Source: DATGPD01 sp041398565
GTDB lineage: Bacteria > Planctomycetota > UBA1135 > UBA2386
Direction of reading: 5' to 3'
NCBI GenBank assembly: GCA_041398565.1
Contig: JAWKUN010000002.1
Span: 186,001 to 250,000 of the forward strand
DNA length: 64,000 nucleotides
This document shows positions 61,493-64,000 of the stretch, piece by piece. A program made the translations under genes and the position numbers. The notes under the pieces were generated by a model. The model ran no database searches. It saw nothing but the letters and a program-made list of their open reading frames with translations, and was not told the DNA's origin. Position 1 is the first letter of the stretch. Every line of letters starts with the position of its first letter.

Positions 61493-63261
61493 GTCGTTCC
61501 ACGGCAGGGGGGCCCGGCGAGCGGCCCGAAGAACGCTTGGACGAGCGGTTCGCGGACTGGGTCGATGGTCGGCTCGGCCCGGCCGAGCGCGCCGCGCTCG
61601 AAGCCGAGATGGCACGTGACCCTGGGCTTCGGCGTGCGGCAGACGAATACCGTCAGGGCGTGCAGATGCTGCGCAGCGCGCTGACGCCGGAGGACATGGG
61701 GCCGAGCGTTGCCAGCGCCGTGATGGCTCAGGTGCGTCCGACGGCTCGACCACCGCGCGCCTGGCGGCCGTATCTGGCCAGCCTGATCGCCGCTGCGGCG
61801 CTGGTGCTCGTCTTCGTGACGGTGCGTTCGATCCCGCCGGCCGGCGAGCCGTCGCAGCAGGACGTGGCGACCGGCTCGACGACGGCGCCTGGGGACTCGT
61901 TCTTCGTGCAGGAGCTGAAGCAGGTCGGTCGCGCCGCCGACGACCAGGCACCGGCCCAGAATCGACGCAGCGAGGCGGGCGCCGAGTACGCCGATCGGCT
62001 CGCCAAGGAGGAAGGCGAGCCCGCGCCCCCGGCGGTCGCCGCCCCCCCAACCGTGCTGCGGATGGATGTGGCGCAGAAGGAGGCCGAGGAGTCCGACATG
62101 GCTACGCTTCGCGAGCGCGCGGACGCCGCCGGCGAAGAAGTGAAGCGCGCGCGTGCGGCAGTCGGAGCCGAGGTGGGGCTCGGCGCCGAGGTTCGTCCCG
62201 ACGCGGAGGCACCGAGAGACGCGAAGGACGACGTCGCGCGCCGGCAGCCGAGCGGTGACGTGCCGGGCGAGCGACGTCCGAAGCGGCGCTTCGAGGCTCA
62301 GGCCGACGGCGGCGCGCGGGACGACCTGCAAGCGGGCGTTGGGCAGGACGGCATGCTCATGTTCGACACCCCCACGCCGGGGGGAGCGCTGGGGGAGGTC
62401 GCCCTCGTGGTCGAGGTGGCACCTGCCGAGCCGCGTGCCTGGCGAGAACTCGACGCTCGCACCGCGCAGGCCGACGGCAACGTCGCCGAACTGCTCGCCG
62501 TTCTGGCGCCGCCGCTCGAGGAGTCGCTGGCGGACAAGGTCAGCATCGACTTCCGAAGTCTGGCGTTGTCGCGGGTGACCAACTCCGACCTCGGATCCCC
62601 GGCGACCCAGCCCCGTACGACTCAGCCGCCTGCGACTCAGCGCCCGGCGTTCGATGAGGCCTCGGACCTTGGCGATGAGCGCGAGAAGGACGAGCGCGAG
62701 AAGAAGGTGGGGCCGGTGGTCGAGTCGCGTCGCAAGGAGTCGGCTTCGCCGCTCTTCGCGGTCGCCGATACCGACCGCGTGTACCGAGTGCGTGGCACGC
62801 GCACCGAGCTCCGCGGCCTGGTGTCGGCGTTGCAGGCGCGCGCGCGCGGCGAGGTGCGCTTCGAACGCCTGGCGGTGGCACTGGCTCGGTTGGGTCCGAG
62901 CGGCGGGGCGGATGCCGGAGCGCTCGTGGGCGGTGGTGCCGGCAGCGCCGGACCGGTTCCGGTGCGGACGCCACCGGCAGGACCGACGAGTCCGGGACCG
63001 ACGAGCTCGGGATCGACCGAACCAGGCCCGACGAATCCGGGCCCGACGAACCCAGGACCGACGAGTCCGGGACCGGGGTTCGGGCGTGTCGATGGTGGCG
63101 TGCCGCCGGCGGGTCGTGCGGGGCCCACCGCGGGCCCGGCTCCCGGCGCGCCAGCGCCCGGGGGTCGAGGGGGCGAATCGGTGTCGCCGCGCGCGCGCGC
63201 CGCTGGCACCGAGAAGCACGACCTGCTCCTGGTCCTGCGCCCGGCACGCGCTCGGCGCTGA
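61489..63261 (+). CDS. Membrane protein, probable anti-sigma factor with long exported region
   Basis: The 590-residue protein has a short cytoplasmic N-terminus (ERFADWVDGRLGPAERAALE, like zinc-less anti-sigma domains), one transmembrane helix (YLASLIAAAALVLVFVTV, near residue 95), then a long exported part rich in Ala, Glu and Arg. Near residue 495-530 there are tandem five-residue repeats (GPTSP, GPTNP). The C-terminus ends VLRPARARR. Position after the sigma factor with an ATGA overlap supports the role; the sequence itself is not a named family. Confidence 0.6.
   Translation: MSRSTAGGPGERPEERLDERFADWVDGRLGPAERAALEAEMARDPGLRRAADEYRQGVQMLRSALTPEDMGPSVASAVMAQVRPTARPPRAWRPYLASLIAAAALVLVFVTVRSIPPAGEPSQQDVATGSTTAPGDSFFVQELKQVGRAADDQAPAQNRRSEAGAEYADRLAKEEGEPAPPAVAAPPTVLRMDVAQKEAEESDMATLRERADAAGEEVKRARAAVGAEVGLGAEVRPDAEAPRDAKDDVARRQPSGDVPGERRPKRRFEAQADGGARDDLQAGVGQDGMLMFDTPTPGGALGEVALVVEVAPAEPRAWRELDARTAQADGNVAELLAVLAPPLEESLADKVSIDFRSLALSRVTNSDLGSPATQPRTTQPPATQRPAFDEASDLGDEREKDEREKKVGPVVESRRKESASPLFAVADTDRVYRVRGTRTELRGLVSALQARARGEVRFERLAVALARLGPSGGADAGALVGGGAGSAGPVPVRTPPAGPTSPGPTSSGSTEPGPTNPGPTNPGPTSPGPGFGRVDGGVPPAGRAGPTAGPAPGAPAPGGRGGESVSPRARAAGTEKHDLLLVLRPARARR
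62981..63076 (+). repeat. 15-bp coding tandem repeat in the anti-sigma gene
   Basis: Units like ccgacgagtccggga encode GPTSP/GPTNP motifs over about six periods. Copy number could change by slippage. Confidence 0.6.
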
Positions 63262-63315
63262 CCGGGCATGGCGTTGGCCACCGGTGGCGGATCGGTCGGC
63301 CGCCACGGTGAGCGC

Positions 63316-63388
63316 CTCAGAGAGTGAGAAACAATCGGTTTCTCACTCTCTGCGTGGCCGCGGATGCGGCCACCGGGGGCAATCTGAG
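63316..63388 (-). repeat. Palindromic module B, copy 2 (inverted)
   Basis: Reverse complement of 57064-57136 over all 73 bases, again bounded by ctcag and ctgag. It leads directly into the sixth A repeat. Confidence 0.85.
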
Positions 63389-63570
63389 CTGCAAGGGCTG
63401 CGAATCGTCGCGGCGGGCGCGAATTCGGCCGTGTTGTTCCGTTGCCACAGAGCTGACCAGGCCACGACCGAGCAGCCCTGGAAGCTCCAAGCAACAACAG
63501 CGCCGGCGGCCCCCTCTGGTCGGCGCTGCGCCGACATCAACCCTTTGGGTTGCGGCCGCCGGCCGCGCTG
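63387..63570 (+). repeat. Structured 184-bp repeat A, copy 6
   Basis: Same unit as copy 1; it differs by cacgaccgagcag for cacgcccgagcag. It is joined by ctgag to module B on its left and followed by ctgaggactcg. Confidence 0.88.
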
Positions 63571-63676
63571 AGGACTCGTGGCAACGGCGACAACGAAAGC
63601 GCGGTGACCCCCGGCGCGTTGTGGGTCGGAGGACGGCAGCCACGGCGCGCCGGTGGCGCTCGGGCCGCGACCACTC

Positions 63677-64000
63677 ATGAAGCTGCGGATCCTGGCTCTC
63701 GACTACGACGGCACGATCGCCGTCGACGGCCGCCTGGACCCCGAAGTGCGCAGCGCCATCGGCGACGCGCGCGCGTCCGGCCTGGCGGTCGTGCTGGTGA
63801 CGGGACGCATCCTCGACGATCTACGCTGCCTGATCGGCAACCTCCGCATCTTCGACGCGGTCGTCGCCGAGAACGGAGCGGTCCTTTCGTTCCCGCTTTC
63901 GGGCCGCTCGAGCCTGCTCGCGCCCCCCGTACCCGAAGCCTACGTCCGAGCGCTGCGGGACCGCGGCGTCGTGGTGCACGTCGGATCCTGTCTCGTCGAC
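63677..64000 (+). CDS. HAD-superfamily phosphatase, Cof-like (truncated by window end)
   Basis: The 108 visible residues begin MKLRILALDYDGTIAVDGRL, with the HAD DxDGT nucleophile (D9, D11) and the motif-II region VVLVTGR near residue 40. VAENGAVLSFP follows as in Cof/SPP-type phosphatases. The start ATG at 63677 is supported by the family pattern; the gene continues past the window. It probably dephosphorylates a sugar phosphate or similar metabolite. Confidence 0.75.
   Translation, partial: MKLRILALDYDGTIAVDGRLDPEVRSAIGDARASGLAVVLVTGRILDDLRCLIGNLRIFDAVVAENGAVLSFPLSGRSSLLAPPVPEAYVRALRDRGVVVHVGSCLVD

Noticed and set aside
63571..63676. Regulatory element before the HAD gene
   Set aside because: No repeat, hairpin or convincing promoter could be seen in these bases.

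Overview
The window is a high-GC bacterial chromosome segment. It has long genes, many 4-base ATGA/GTGA start-stop overlaps and no tRNA or rRNA that I could see. Several features together point to a Planctomycetota-type genome: an ECF sigma factor paired with a Ser/Thr kinase, a multihaem cytochrome operon, secreted proteins built from carboxypeptidase-regulatory-like or FG-GAP/VCBS repeats, and a recurring beta-type C-terminal domain on secreted proteins. This is an inference from gene content, not a marker-gene assignment.

Layout. 1-1875: end of a secreted protein, then an adenosine deaminase. 1917-12422 (minus strand): a membrane protein; a tightly coupled operon of Tat-exported alkaline-phosphatase-like protein, ten-haem cytochrome, EF-hand protein and FAD amine oxidase; then an ECF sigma / anti-sigma / coiled-coil operon. 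12613-18254 (minus): secreted glycine-rich and carboxypeptidase-regulatory-like proteins. 18591-25000: an SDR, a MauG-type di-haem peroxidase, a B12-binding radical SAM protein, a DedA-like membrane protein and recJ. 25107-29735: selenium genes (selA, and a selD that itself encodes selenocysteine at an in-frame TGA) with a YchJ-like protein. 29735-32278: repeat copies, a secreted protein and an IS110 transposase remnant. 32279-36610: kinase plus ECF sigma pair and a secreted protein. 36704-41721 (minus): the nusA-infB-ylxP-rbfA translation cluster. 42053-46660: two acetyltransferases, an LmbE-type deacetylase, RlmI-like methyltransferase, thiS and an N-formylglutamate amidohydrolase-like gene. 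46750-48800: a decaying patch with two broken genes and two copies of a 68-bp element. 48844-55446: a regulatory-like-domain protein, thiG, a CPBP protease, a gamma-carbonic-anhydrase-like protein and an FG-GAP lipoprotein. 55522-64000: a nucleotidyltransferase, a large repeat cluster, amidohydrolase plus M28 peptidase, a zinc-ribbon protein, a third ECF sigma / anti-sigma pair, more repeats and the start of a HAD phosphatase.

The most unusual content is not coding. Four kinds of short structured repeats occur between genes. Family A is a 184-bp unit present six times (three in tandem at 56481-57033) that can fold into two large branched structures. Modules B, C and D are palindromic and join to A and to each other through a shared CTGAG/CTCAG pentamer. 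Family E is a 68-bp hairpin element whose two best copies are each flanked by direct duplications of host sequence (19 bp and about 181 bp). Family F is a long hairpin with a compensatory base change between copies. Several genes end with a stop codon lying inside the first bases of an A or D repeat. I regard this set of interlocking modules as the best candidate for an undescribed mobile or RNA system in the window.
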